Source: a virus
DNA length: 48,967 nt
Direction: 5' to 3' (one strand)
IMG/VR virus record: IMGVR_UViG_3300042156_000043
Location: 1 to 48,967 of that record
Within the stretch, counting starts at the first letter, position 1, and each line of letters begins with the position of its first letter. Below the pieces are notes generated by a model. The model was not told the origin of the DNA. It saw only the letters and a program-made list of their open reading frames with translations, and made no database searches. Below are positions 30,910 to 39,397 of the stretch, one piece after another. The position numbers and the translations under genes are program-made.

Positions 30910-31194
30910 CTATTTGCTTTGGCTGCGCTGTATCCTGGCGTCGACCTGATCGGCGCACGTATCCAGCAGCCTAATGGCGCGTTCTTTCAAGTTCCACAAA
31001 TCGTCATTCGTTTGCAGGTCGGCATTGTCAGCTTCCGACACGCGCTCGCACGGCACCAGCTCCGGCCCCTCGAGCCTTAGAGCCGTCGTCTTTGTCACCA
31101 CCAGTGGCGCTTGCTGGCTTCCCGCGCAGGCCGTCAGGCAAAGGCTGAGGAGCCCAATCACGAACGGGCTTGCTGTTCCTTTTAAGCTTTTCAT
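30910..31194 (-). CDS. Rz1: Outer-membrane spanin subunit (Rz1-like lipoprotein)
   Basis: A 94-residue lipoprotein: basic start, hydrophobic helix and lipobox LTAC at about residues 20-23. It begins inside the Rz gene in another frame and extends 118 bases beyond it. With Rz it should fuse inner and outer membranes in the last step of lysis. The mature part is longer and less Pro-rich than lambda Rz1. Confidence 0.87.
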   Translation of the reverse strand: MKSLKGTASPFVIGLLSLCLTACAGSQQAPLVVTKTTALRLEGPELVPCERVSEADNADLQTNDDLWNLKERAIRLLDTCADQVDARIQRSQSK

Positions 31195-31486
31195 AGTCAG
31201 TCCTCGCCTGTTTGGCTTTCGCCTCGCTGGCCTTGATGCGTTTGTCGAGATCCGCGGCGTACTGCCTGTTCCTTTCGAGTTCGGCCTGCAGGGTGGATAT
31301 CGTCGCCTGGCTGACGAGGTTGGCGTCTACGGCTTCGTCCTTCGCCTTGCGCTCTGCCTTGACCTGGGCATCAAATGCGACGGCCTCGGCGCGCATGGTC
31401 TGGATCCGGTACTGCTGGATTCCGACCATCAACATGCCGACCAGCGCGATCACGCCAGCCAGAGCGATACCTTTTAGCATGCTCAT
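31028..31486 (-). CDS. Rz: Inner-membrane spanin subunit (Rz-like)
   Basis: A 152-residue protein with one N-terminal membrane helix (GIALAGVIALVGMLMVGI) and a long periplasmic coiled coil, ending in a region that overlaps Rz1. ATG at 31486 overlaps the lysozyme stop as ATGA; the upstream extension of the frame is rejected. It partners Rz1 to span the periplasm. Confidence 0.87.
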   Translation of the reverse strand: MSMLKGIALAGVIALVGMLMVGIQQYRIQTMRAEAVAFDAQVKAERKAKDEAVDANLVSQATISTLQAELERNRQYAADLDKRIKASEAKAKQARTDYEKLKRNSKPVRDWAPQPLPDGLRGKPASATGGDKDDGSKARGAGAGAVRARVGS

Positions 31487-31989
31487 GCGGCTTTTGCTCC
31501 CTTGGCGATCGACTCGGCGCCACCCATGCCGCGAAACAGGCATTCCTCGGCAGCCCGCCGACGGATCAGGCCGCGCATGACCTTGCCGTCGTTCTTGTTC
31601 CACTTGCGGAACTCGAGCGCAGCGCCTTCGTAGTCGCCGGCATTCAGCTTGCGCAACAGCGTGCTGTCGCCCAGTCCCTCGGCGATGTTGTCCGCGTCGA
31701 TGTCGCTGCCGACGTTGTAGGCGAACAGCACCAGCGCATCGAACTGGCCTTGGGTCAGCGGCACTTTAACAAGGCTGGAAACGTCACGCTCGAAGCGTGC
31801 CACGTCGATCAGGAACTGCGCGTCGGCCTGCGCCTGCGTCCACACCAGACCCTTGACCACTTCTGGCCCAGTGTGGCCCCAGCCAATCGTCCACGGCTTA
31901 CCGTCGCGGCTGCCCGGGTCAGGGTATGCGGTCAGCTTGCAGGATTCGAAGTAGTGAGCGACGGCGATGCCGTTTCGGGAAAGTCTCAT
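31483..31989 (-). CDS. Endolysin (lysozyme, glycoside hydrolase family 24)
   Basis: A 168-residue muramidase that cleaves the glycan chains of peptidoglycan. Catalytic Glu15 (HYFESCKLTAYPD) and Asp24 are spaced as in T4 lysozyme, and WTIGWGHT follows. No signal peptide or N-terminal anchor is visible, so it needs the holin for release. ATG at 31989 overlaps the holin stop as ATGA; the longer upstream frame is rejected. Confidence 0.93.
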   Translation of the reverse strand: MRLSRNGIAVAHYFESCKLTAYPDPGSRDGKPWTIGWGHTGPEVVKGLVWTQAQADAQFLIDVARFERDVSSLVKVPLTQGQFDALVLFAYNVGSDIDADNIAEGLGDSTLLRKLNAGDYEGAALEFRKWNKNDGKVMRGLIRRRAAEECLFRGMGGAESIAKGAKAA

Positions 31990-32342
31990 GAGGCGTCCAC
32001 CTTTTTGCCGAGGAACTTGACGATCAGTTCGCGGATTGCTGTCACGCCGATAAAACCGATAGCACCGCCGGCACCTACCGACAGGCTTGGCGGCCAGTCC
32101 ATCCATTCGATGATGCTGCTTGCTGAAAGGCTGAGTGCGCCGCAGATGAGCGACTCGAGGAGGATGCGAACCTTGCTTGTTTCCTTGGCGTCGTAGAGCA
32201 CGCGAAGGAATGAAATGATGATCGCCATGATCGCCCCCTGCCCGGCAGGGTTGCCCATCGCTGCTACTGCGGCGGACCAGACAGTCGAACACCCGGCCAT
32301 CAAGGCTGCCCACAAGTTCGGGTCTTTTTCAGGCATTTTCAT
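31986..32342 (-). CDS. Holin with lambda-like dual start
   Basis: A lambda-type (class I) holin of 118 residues with three main hydrophobic segments. The N-terminus MKMPEK is identical to lambda S. Met1 at 32342 would make the longer antiholin form and Met3 at 32336 the 116-residue lethal holin. AGGA lies eight bases before the Met3 codon and only two to three before Met1. A further in-frame ATG at 32405 also has GAGG seven bases upstream and would add 21 residues. The holin times membrane permeabilisation. Confidence 0.85.
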   Translation of the reverse strand: MKMPEKDPNLWAALMAGCSTVWSAAVAAMGNPAGQGAIMAIIISFLRVLYDAKETSKVRILLESLICGALSLSASSIIEWMDWPPSLSVGAGGAIGFIGVTAIRELIVKFLGKKVDAS

Positions 32343-32469
32343 ATTCCTATGGCCCGGTTTATTTGGTGATTGCAGATTGCCAGTTTCTGAATCTGGACGA
32401 AGCATAACATTACCTCAAGTCTGTATCACGCGCGCTGCGATGAACGCACGTGATTTACTGGGACATTAC

Positions 32470-32490
32470 TTGTGACAACGGCTGTCACAA
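32470..32490. promoter_or_regulatory. Perfect 8-bp inverted repeat between fibre and holin genes
   Basis: TTGTGACA (32470-32477), five bases, then TGTCACAA (32483-32490). It overlaps the stop codon of the second fibre gene. No T run follows on either strand, so it is not a standard terminator. It may be an operator or a messenger-stabilising hairpin ahead of the lysis genes. Confidence 0.5.
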
Positions 32491-33384
32491 CTTGATCATT
32501 ACGTTCAGGAACGACGTTGGTTGCATGATGTTGTGAGCTGCGCCAGCGCCAGCACTCTGCACGCTGATGCCCGTGGAAGCCCCGTAGATCCCGATCCCCG
32601 TGCCCGCTGCGTACAAGCTGATGCCGGTGGCACTTGCGCCCGTGTTCTGCGTGACGTGGTTGTTAGCCGTGCCGATGTCGGATCCCTGGCCGTTGCTTGT
32701 GACAACGCGGGCATAACTGTGTACGTGACCCGGATCATACACCCCGTGGGTGTGGGTTGGGTCGTATACGCTGTGGGCGTGGGTTGGGTCATTGATTCCG
32801 TGGGCGTGCAGCGGCATTTGCGCAGTCGTCAGCGTGTGCGTCTCGGTGCCCAGCGTTTCGCCAAGGGCCCGGGATGTGAGGCCAGCGCCACCGCCGGCGA
32901 TACCCAGCGACCGGCCGAGCATCTTGGTTAGCGCAATCGTCTTGCCGGCACTCCAGTCAGCCGCAGCGCTTGCACCGCGCCCGCCAGTGACCGGTGCATG
33001 GGTGTTGCTGACGTTGTTCCACAGCAGGGCGTACAGCGCCTGGCAGTCGTCGTTAGCCCTGGCCGTTCCGGTGCTGCCGCCCTTGCCAATGGTGCCGTCG
33101 TTGCAAAGCAGCCAGCCAGAGTCGGCGACCGTCTTCATGGTCAGCTTTACGTCGCCAGTGCTCCAGCCCGTGGCCTGGGCCGCGATGATCCGCATGGCCT
33201 GCGCGAGCTGCACGTTCGTCGGCTTGTCGAGCGCGATCCCTGCCTCGAGCACGGCGTTGACGATCTCTTCCTGCACGGCGTTGAGCCATGCCCCCGTGAC
33301 AGTTGTCGCCGGAACTCCGTTGGTAGGATCGCCCTCGGTGAATAGTTTGTCGATTGTTGCCCCAGGTCCGTCGATGCGGTGCAT
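32485..33384 (-). CDS. Second tail fibre (collar-type, H-x-H repeats)
   Basis: A 299-residue fibre. Residues 1-70 (MHRIDGPGATIDKLFTEGDP...) closely match the N-terminus of the fibre at 33837-34343, so both should dock to the same baseplate site. The middle resembles a tail-collar domain (DSGWLLCNDGTIGKGG). Near residues 205-235 are tandem DPTHAHSVYDPTHTHGVYDP units; His pairs of this type bind metal in fibre needles. ATG at 33384 follows AGAGGG. A terminator lies just upstream. Confidence 0.82.
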   Translation of the reverse strand: MHRIDGPGATIDKLFTEGDPTNGVPATTVTGAWLNAVQEEIVNAVLEAGIALDKPTNVQLAQAMRIIAAQATGWSTGDVKLTMKTVADSGWLLCNDGTIGKGGSTGTARANDDCQALYALLWNNVSNTHAPVTGGRGASAAADWSAGKTIALTKMLGRSLGIAGGGAGLTSRALGETLGTETHTLTTAQMPLHAHGINDPTHAHSVYDPTHTHGVYDPGHVHSYARVVTSNGQGSDIGTANNHVTQNTGASATGISLYAAGTGIGIYGASTGISVQSAGAGAAHNIMQPTSFLNVMIKL

Positions 33385-33425
33385 TGTGCTGCCCTCTTGG
33401 TGATTGATTGCGTAGGGCAGATAGT

Positions 33426-33447
33426 AAAAACCCCGCACGTGGCGGGG
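33426..33447 (-). terminator. Rho-independent terminator between the two fibre modules
   Basis: A 6-bp stem CCCCGC / GCGGGG with a five-base loop, then five T on the minus strand. It lies between the fibre chaperone stop (33482) and the second fibre start (33384), so the second fibre is made by read-through or from its own promoter. Confidence 0.88.
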
Positions 33448-33481
33448 TATTGAGGGAACTGCGGGTTGACGCGCCGGGCTA

Positions 33482-33826
33482 TTACTGATCCGGCAGCGGA
33501 TAACGGGCCTTGATCTCGGCGACCTTCGCCAGCCAGGCCGTATAGTCGGGATCGGTGCCGGCGACCATGGCGTCGTACTCGGCTTCGTTTTTAAGCGCGT
33601 CGGACTCACGGCGGTAAGCCGTGATCCTGTCTGCATGAGCTTGCTCGACCGTGTTCGTGTTGATGTCGACCAGAGACGGACGGGTGCCAGACCAGTCGAT
33701 CAGCTTGCCGGCCGATTGTCCGTCAATCAAGGCACGGTATTTTTCTTCTGACAATGGCCTGGCATCATCCGGCACGTTTTCCTCGTCGAAGAAACCGCGC
33801 AGTGACATAGAGTAGAAAAACTTCAT
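33482..33826 (-). CDS. Tail fibre assembly chaperone
   Basis: A 114-residue protein of the tail fibre assembly group: MKFFYSMSLRGFFDEE and PDDARPLSEEKYRALIDGQS at the start and TDPDYTAWLAKVAEIKARYP at the end. It helps the fibre C-terminus fold and trimerise. ATG at 33826 has AAGGGGG five bases upstream. It directly follows its likely client. Confidence 0.87.
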   Translation of the reverse strand: MKFFYSMSLRGFFDEENVPDDARPLSEEKYRALIDGQSAGKLIDWSGTRPSLVDINTNTVEQAHADRITAYRRESDALKNEAEYDAMVAGTDPDYTAWLAKVAEIKARYPLPDQ

Positions 33827-33836
33827 ACCGACCCCC

Positions 33837-34343
33837 TTAAAGTCCAAGTGCTATATAAGCGAATCCGGGAGTGCCCGACGATGCTCGGGCCTTAAACTGA
33901 GTGTTGCTGAGTTTTTCAAGCCCAACATATTCCAACGTCGACACACCTGCGTCGCTACCGACAATCTGAAACACAGAGGCCGGGAATGCTATTGGGTAAT
34001 TGTGAGTGGTTTCCGTGGCTGCAGTTACACCTGTACCCCATTGCACGACAAGCATTCGTTTCACGCCGGTGACCTTGTCTGCGTATGGGATTTTCACATA
34101 GTCGCTGCTCGAAGTCCCGCCAGGACCAAGGCCGCCGCCGGCTATCGCCTGAATAGCAAGTAATAGCTGTTGAGAGTCACCCTTCGACAGAGTTATACCT
34201 GCGCCCTCAATGGCCTCGCAGACGTTCTCCTGTAGGTCGTTGAGCCACCCGGCCGCGACGGTGGTGGCAGGAATACCGCCGGTAGGGCTTCCTTCGGTGA
34301 AGAGATTGTCTACCGTTGCTGATGGTACGTCGATTCTGTGCAT
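33837..34343 (-). CDS. Tail fibre with gp53-like C-terminal domain
   Basis: A 168-residue fibre. The N-terminal 70 residues are the attachment domain shared with the second fibre. The C-terminal 85 residues (VVQWGTGVTAATETTHNYPI, then the final GTPGFAYIALGL) match the gp53-like fibre domain that contacts host receptors. ATG at 34343 follows AAGGGGC. It sits between tailspike and chaperone. Confidence 0.83.
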   Translation of the reverse strand: MHRIDVPSATVDNLFTEGSPTGGIPATTVAAGWLNDLQENVCEAIEGAGITLSKGDSQQLLLAIQAIAGGGLGPGGTSSSDYVKIPYADKVTGVKRMLVVQWGTGVTAATETTHNYPIAFPASVFQIVGSDAGVSTLEYVGLEKLSNTQFKARASSGTPGFAYIALGL

Positions 34344-34352
34344 GGTTGCCCC

Positions 34353-36638
34353 TTATTGCTTCATTACGCGTGCGCGCAATGTGCCGCTCGCGAGGTCGAT
34401 TGTGGCCCCGGTTTCGTTCTGAAAACGGACGCCGACTGTGTTTGCGGCCGAAACGTAAGCAGTTAGCATTATGCCTTGTAGGTCTAGGGAGAAGGATACA
34501 GTAGCAAGATCCCCAAGGGCAGCGCCGGTTACCGTGACGCTGGTCGTAACGCCGGCACCATCCACCAATGAGGCCGGATCGAAAGTTGCTTGGCCCGTTA
34601 GCGCGAGACTGAAACTTCTATCTCTTTCAATCCATAGCGGTGTTCCGCCGGCGCTCGCGTTGCGCAGCACGATCCAGTCATTTGTGGACCGACCGGTGAT
34701 GTCGCCGCCGCTCGCCGAACGAAGTAGCGAGCTGTTGTGAACAAGCGTTGTGTTGGCTCCGAGCCGAACAAGGATTTCCATTCCTGGCGGTGCATCATCG
34801 AATGTAGTGACGAGAGTAGGAGACGAGTTGTTAAATGCAAAGCTACCCCCGAACGCAACGGAAGGCGTCGTATCCCCATCATTGAAAACGGTAGTCACGT
34901 AATCAATTAGATCGTTGTTTTCCTGATAGTTGAAGTGCATACGACCGCGCGACATGAATATCTTAGACACGCTAGGGATACCGCTTGTATCGGTGAACTT
35001 GTTCCCGCTCAGTTTGTTGTTGACAAGCCTTCCAGAAGTCTCCTCAAAAAAGTATAGGTAATGAGCCATGTCGTCATTACCAAAAATCTCATTATCCTCA
35101 ATGTTGCACTTGAGTATGCTTAGGTTGCTGTTCGAGTTCACCTGCGCCACGTACAGTCCAGCTACGGCACGTCCAGGCGAACCCTCACGGATAATGTTTC
35201 GAGCAATGGTGATGCTATCCGCATTAGCGAAAGACCACTGAGTCGCACCTGGCGAAATAGATCCAGGTGCGGCGTAGTTTGGGCGCGAGTAAATAGCCCC
35301 GGCCGGACGGTCGCCAATCGCCTCCCAGTCACTTTCTAGCGCAATGCCGGCAATGTAATAGCCGCGCACCTCGTTCTGTAGAACCATGTTACCGAGCATG
35401 TTGCAGCCCATATAGATGCCGTAGTTGGTGTCCGCATAAATTTTGTTAAGCGCGATCAGGTTGCGACGCGCGCCCGTGTTGACGTTTATTACTGCCTCGC
35501 CGGTTCCTGCTGCTTGAACCCCGGGCTCCCTCTTGCAAATATTTTCAACAACAAGGTTCTCGATGCACCCATAACCTAGGAGAACGGCAGTGCTTAGAAA
35601 GTCAAGAAGTTCGTTGTTAGCGATGACGTTAAAAGCGCAAGACTCTGCCAAGTATATAGATCGGTGATTCTGTCCCCGGCAAATATTTTCGGTTACCGTG
35701 TTATTTTCGCAGCCCAGCAGATTCACACCGTAACTGCCGTTTATAAGCTCATTATTTGCAATTCGGTTGTGCCGGCACGGATTGACCGAGCGGGTAGTTG
35801 CTCCACTGCCAGCAAAGTAGTTAGACCACGGGTCGCTCTGACCAATAAAGTCGACCAGCAAACCGCGCTGTGTTGGGTTGTTCACTCCGGTTATTTTGTT
35901 GTGCTGGACCTTATTGCCGTTCGATCCGTACCAAAACAAAATTCCGTAGTGGTTTATAGTGGCGTGGTCGGTGAACCCATATATCTCGCTGTCAGAAAAA
36001 TCGCAGTTCGTGCAGCCATCCGCGAATATCGCGCAGCGTCCGCCGTTGGTCATATTCATCCTGGCGGCAACGTAGCAATTGTCGACCGGCGTGCCTGTTA
36101 CGAACCGACCATTCCCGTCAAGCTGAATGGCTCCCGTAGTCAGGGCAGCAGTCGAGGCATCTGGCGTGATCAGGCTCTGACGGAAGTCGAAGGCGCGCAA
36201 ACCGTTCTTGATTCGAACGCTGCTGATTTGGTAGTTCACGCCGGGCTTACCCACCACGGCACCATTCAGCGGCGCAGCAAAGTCGATTGCGGCCTGCATA
36301 GCCGTGGTATCGCCGGCCACGCTGACGCCGATGGTTCCAAAGTCCTCTGGACGAAATACAAAGTCCAGCTTCTCAGCCACCGTTGATTGTCGATACCCAA
36401 CTTCGGAAGAGCCTGCCGGCGTACCAAGAAGCTCGATAAACGCTTGAATCGCTGGCAAATCGCCCAGGCTTGCCTCATTCAGCTTAAGCCATTCCGCGAT
36501 TGTTGGAAGCAGGCCAGATTCTGTAGGAATGTAGCTACCCTCGGGGCCGTTCGAGAACAAGCGCATTATCTCGCTGGCACCTTCTGCCTTGACGGCTGCT
36601 GCCTCGAGTCGATCATTGATACTTGTCGGGTCGCTCAT
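34353..36638 (-). CDS. Tailspike (right-handed beta-helix, pectate-lyase-like)
   Basis: A 761-residue spike. The N-terminus is a helical adaptor (LLPTIAEWLKLNEASLGDLP), then PEDFGTIGVSVAGDTTAMQA marks the start of a pectate-lyase-type beta-helix. Repeated Asn-rich rungs fill residues 170-560 (NRIANNELINGSYGVNLLGC and similar), and a beta-sandwich C-terminus follows. It probably binds and perhaps cleaves surface polysaccharide. Base composition looks lower in GC than in flanking genes, as for exchanged receptor modules. The ATG overlaps gp48 as ATGA. Whether it has enzymatic activity cannot be told. Confidence 0.85.
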   Translation of the reverse strand: MSDPTSINDRLEAAAVKAEGASEIMRLFSNGPEGSYIPTESGLLPTIAEWLKLNEASLGDLPAIQAFIELLGTPAGSSEVGYRQSTVAEKLDFVFRPEDFGTIGVSVAGDTTAMQAAIDFAAPLNGAVVGKPGVNYQISSVRIKNGLRAFDFRQSLITPDASTAALTTGAIQLDGNGRFVTGTPVDNCYVAARMNMTNGGRCAIFADGCTNCDFSDSEIYGFTDHATINHYGILFWYGSNGNKVQHNKITGVNNPTQRGLLVDFIGQSDPWSNYFAGSGATTRSVNPCRHNRIANNELINGSYGVNLLGCENNTVTENICRGQNHRSIYLAESCAFNVIANNELLDFLSTAVLLGYGCIENLVVENICKREPGVQAAGTGEAVINVNTGARRNLIALNKIYADTNYGIYMGCNMLGNMVLQNEVRGYYIAGIALESDWEAIGDRPAGAIYSRPNYAAPGSISPGATQWSFANADSITIARNIIREGSPGRAVAGLYVAQVNSNSNLSILKCNIEDNEIFGNDDMAHYLYFFEETSGRLVNNKLSGNKFTDTSGIPSVSKIFMSRGRMHFNYQENNDLIDYVTTVFNDGDTTPSVAFGGSFAFNNSSPTLVTTFDDAPPGMEILVRLGANTTLVHNSSLLRSASGGDITGRSTNDWIVLRNASAGGTPLWIERDRSFSLALTGQATFDPASLVDGAGVTTSVTVTGAALGDLATVSFSLDLQGIMLTAYVSAANTVGVRFQNETGATIDLASGTLRARVMKQ

Positions 36639-37312
36639 GGCGTCTCCAAATCGTCAGGGATTACATAATTGGCCGTGAAGAACAGACGGTCAGCCGCCAT
36701 AAACTGATCTTCCGCCTCAAGCGCTCCGTAGCCAAACAGAGCGATTGTGTGCGCCGGCTTTAGTAGATTTATCTTGCACTCAAGCGTGTCATTGCCCCAA
36801 GTCCTGAGAGCTTCCCCAGCAGCCGAAAGGCCGGCACGGAACTCGATGATTGTCGTCTCGGCGGCATTGACGCGCCAAGTATAAACCCAGTCGCCATTGG
36901 TCAAGGGGTCGCCGGCTTGAGATAACCCGGCACGGAATGGCCTGAACTCAGTGATAGTGATCTCATAGCCCAGGGCCTTGGCTATGGCGACGAAATACGC
37001 TCGAGATTGTCCGCCGGTGCTGGTCAGCTTCGACACCAAGGCATTTCGCCGCCCTTGCATGGTCGTTTCCAGTGTGCCCGCGCATTTGTCTGGAAGACCG
37101 GCAACGCGCTCCCAATCGCTGAGCAACTCGCTTGCCGTGGCTGGCAGCGACTCGACGATCAGATTATCGCCGCGGCCTTCAATGCGTGCCCACTCTTCCG
37201 CCAGGGCAGACAGCAGGTCGTCCATGTTCGTGCTGACGTCGCGCGGGAACGCCTCGCCTGGCGGCAGCAGCGACTTGAGAAGCTCCTTGTACTGTTCTGC
37301 TGTGCGCGCCAT
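36635..37312 (-). CDS. Baseplate/tail protein gp48-like (YmfQ, DUF2313)
   Basis: A 225-residue YmfQ-type protein. MARTAEQYKELLKSLLPPGE is the hallmark start, followed by the LPATASELLSDWERVAGLPD segment. It links the baseplate wedge to the tailspike or fibre. Order after gp47 is that of phage Mu. Confidence 0.92.
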   Translation of the reverse strand: MARTAEQYKELLKSLLPPGEAFPRDVSTNMDDLLSALAEEWARIEGRGDNLIVESLPATASELLSDWERVAGLPDKCAGTLETTMQGRRNALVSKLTSTGGQSRAYFVAIAKALGYEITITEFRPFRAGLSQAGDPLTNGDWVYTWRVNAAETTIIEFRAGLSAAGEALRTWGNDTLECKINLLKPAHTIALFGYGALEAEDQFMAADRLFFTANYVIPDDLETP

Positions 37313-37315
37313 GCG

Positions 37316-38386
37316 TCAAGACCCCAGCGTCGAGAACGTCACCGTTCCGAGGGTTGAGATATGCCCGGTCGCGTTCGTGACGTCGGCGTTCGGCGAGATA
37401 AATTCGTTGTTATCCTCGCCGGCGGCGATGCTGACGGCCTCGCGCATGCGGCTTATCAGGATCTTTCCGGCAGGCACTGCATCACGAACAATCAGGTCTT
37501 CAAGCTCGGCGACCACCGCGGCCTGGACGGTTGGTGTATTCGGGCGAATGGCAATGCTTGGATTGATCGGCGCCGCGATCGGCGCCGCGACGAACACCTC
37601 GGCCGTCACCGGTCGGACGGCATCGATATGCGCCTGGACCTCGGCGACCTTAGCGGGTCCTGGAATGATGCCGTCCGGATCGTCATCAGTGGCGAATAGC
37701 ACGGTCACAGTGCCTGGCCCCATCTGCATCGGGTAGACCCACACACGGGTGACGCCTGGAACCTGAAGTCCCCAGGTAACGTAATCAGCAGCGGATCCGC
37801 CCTGTGGCGGGTTCTGGATGCGTTGCAGAAGGCGCTCGCGCAGTCGGTCATCGCTCTCGACGTCCGTGCCATTGACGATCCCGCCGGCGGCTACGGTGCC
37901 GGCGGCCTGTACTCCGGCGATTGGAGACAGCAACGTCAGGCGGGCGCCGGCGTCTTGGTTTGCATCTTCGCCGGCGACGAGCGCCTGCACGGATACGGTG
38001 GCCGTTCCAGTGACAAAAGTCACGTCGGCCAGCACGGTGTACTGGGCACCGTCCTGGCGCTGCACGATAGTCCCGTCAGGGATGATTGATCCAACAGAAC
38101 CGGTGAACGTTGCCGACCCGGCTGCAAACTCGGCCGGCTTGCGCTGGATGTCCCAAATGGCCGACCAGCGCTCGAGGAACTCGCTCTCGGCCGTGTCCGG
38201 AATGACCTGTTTCGCCACCCAGTCGATATAGCCGTAAAGCAAGTGAGCGGTACCGGCCTCGGCACGGCCAAGTATGCCGAGCAGCGAGCGGCGCAATACC
38301 GCGCTGTCGACTCCCGTGATCCGGTTGCTGATATCCGCGATAACGCGGTCGATGATTTCCGTCAGGCTTGGACGCGCGAACGGCAT
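37316..38386 (-). CDS. Baseplate J-like protein (Mu gp47)
   Basis: A 356-residue baseplate wedge protein. PFARPSLTEIIDRVIADISN at the start, SEFLERWSAIWDIQRKPAEF, and GGSAADYVTWGLQVPGVTRV are family marks. Six copies arms the contractile baseplate. It starts one base after gp46 stops. Confidence 0.94.
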   Translation of the reverse strand: MPFARPSLTEIIDRVIADISNRITGVDSAVLRRSLLGILGRAEAGTAHLLYGYIDWVAKQVIPDTAESEFLERWSAIWDIQRKPAEFAAGSATFTGSVGSIIPDGTIVQRQDGAQYTVLADVTFVTGTATVSVQALVAGEDANQDAGARLTLLSPIAGVQAAGTVAAGGIVNGTDVESDDRLRERLLQRIQNPPQGGSAADYVTWGLQVPGVTRVWVYPMQMGPGTVTVLFATDDDPDGIIPGPAKVAEVQAHIDAVRPVTAEVFVAAPIAAPINPSIAIRPNTPTVQAAVVAELEDLIVRDAVPAGKILISRMREAVSIAAGEDNNEFISPNADVTNATGHISTLGTVTFSTLGS

Positions 38387-38851
38387 TTAGGCCACCCTCT
38401 TAGCGGCTTGGGCCGCCCATTCGTAATTGTATCGGTAGCGAACCGCTTCGCCGGTCGGCCGGTATATGTCGATGGTTATCTGCATCCAGCCTGTCGCAAC
38501 GTACTGAGCAGCCACCTCGAGCCGCGATGCGACTCTGTCTTCAAGCATCCACTTGAGTGCCTCGCGGCAATACTGCTTGGCCCGGGACAAGGTCGAAGCC
38601 GTTTGCTTTTCACGTTTCAGCAGCCACAGCAGCGAGCCGGTTTTGTCACCCGGCTGATTGCCGATATCACCCCACCATCCGCGCAAGTCATCCTTTGGCA
38701 GCTCGGCGGGGATAAGATCGGGGGTTGCACGGGCATCAGAAAAAAGGCTGATATTGACGGACGTTTCGAGGCCGTCATCGCGGGCAATGTCGAATCCGTC
38801 GACAACGATATCGCCGCCGAACTCCCCCATCACCAGCGCGAAATCAGCCAT
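38387..38851 (-). CDS. Baseplate wedge protein (Mu gp46 family)
   Basis: A 154-residue gp46-family protein, related in role to T4 gp25. Start MADFALVMGEFGGDIVVDGF and the conserved DLRGWWGDIGNQPGDKTGSL identify it. It joins sheath and baseplate. Confidence 0.93.
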   Translation of the reverse strand: MADFALVMGEFGGDIVVDGFDIARDDGLETSVNISLFSDARATPDLIPAELPKDDLRGWWGDIGNQPGDKTGSLLWLLKREKQTASTLSRAKQYCREALKWMLEDRVASRLEVAAQYVATGWMQITIDIYRPTGEAVRYRYNYEWAAQAAKRVA

Positions 38852-38860
38852 TTTCTACCC

Positions 38861-39397
38861 TCAGTCTGGAACAGGACCACCGCCGTGACGATGAGTACTG
38901 CCAATGTTTTTGCCGTTGTTGGTGATCGTGCCAGTCGTGGCGATGTTGCCGGTCAGAGTGCTCGGCCCGTTCACCACCAAGCTGCCGTCAATAGTAACAG
39001 CGCCCACGATTTTGATGGTAGGTGCGATTGCCTCTAAATGCTGTACGGCCTCAATTTTCACCATGTCACGCAACAGGCTCACGCGATTTCCCAAGTCGTC
39101 ATAGAGACACACCTCGCCCTGCTGTAACCCTACGACGCGGAACTGACGATTCTCGAAAGCCAGCACAATGCCCTGCTCCCGGTTTCCGGCCAGGAATACG
39201 ACGGCGGCGTCGCCCCCTGGGTGGGGATGCGAAGTGAGCCCGTAGTTCTGCATGCGCTCTACGCTGTCGCGCAGCTCGTCCTTGAGCAATTCGACCTGCA
39301 CCGTCTGCCGTTTGCCGTCGTCGCTGATGCCCTTCACTACGCCCCGGGCGATCGCCATCATCACGCGGTTTTTGATGTTCTTCATTTCTCGCATCAT
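38861..39397 (-). CDS. Baseplate spike (Mu gp45, gpV-like)
   Basis: A 178-residue membrane-piercing spike. An OB-like N-terminal part (GDAAVVFLAGNREQGIVLAF) is followed by a beta-helical prism (SLVVNGPSTLTGNIATTGTI) and ends in STHRHGGGPVPD, where His residues likely bind iron at the tip. ATG at 39397 is chosen for AGGAGG ten bases upstream; the stop of gpP lies within the two adjacent ATGs. Confidence 0.92.
   Translation of the reverse strand: MMREMKNIKNRVMMAIARGVVKGISDDGKRQTVQVELLKDELRDSVERMQNYGLTSHPHPGGDAAVVFLAGNREQGIVLAFENRQFRVVGLQQGEVCLYDDLGNRVSLLRDMVKIEAVQHLEAIAPTIKIVGAVTIDGSLVVNGPSTLTGNIATTGTITNNGKNIGSTHRHGGGPVPD

Noticed and set aside
32470-32490. Terminator after the second fibre gene
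   Set aside because: The stem is perfect but no T run follows on either strand. It is listed as a possible operator or hairpin only.
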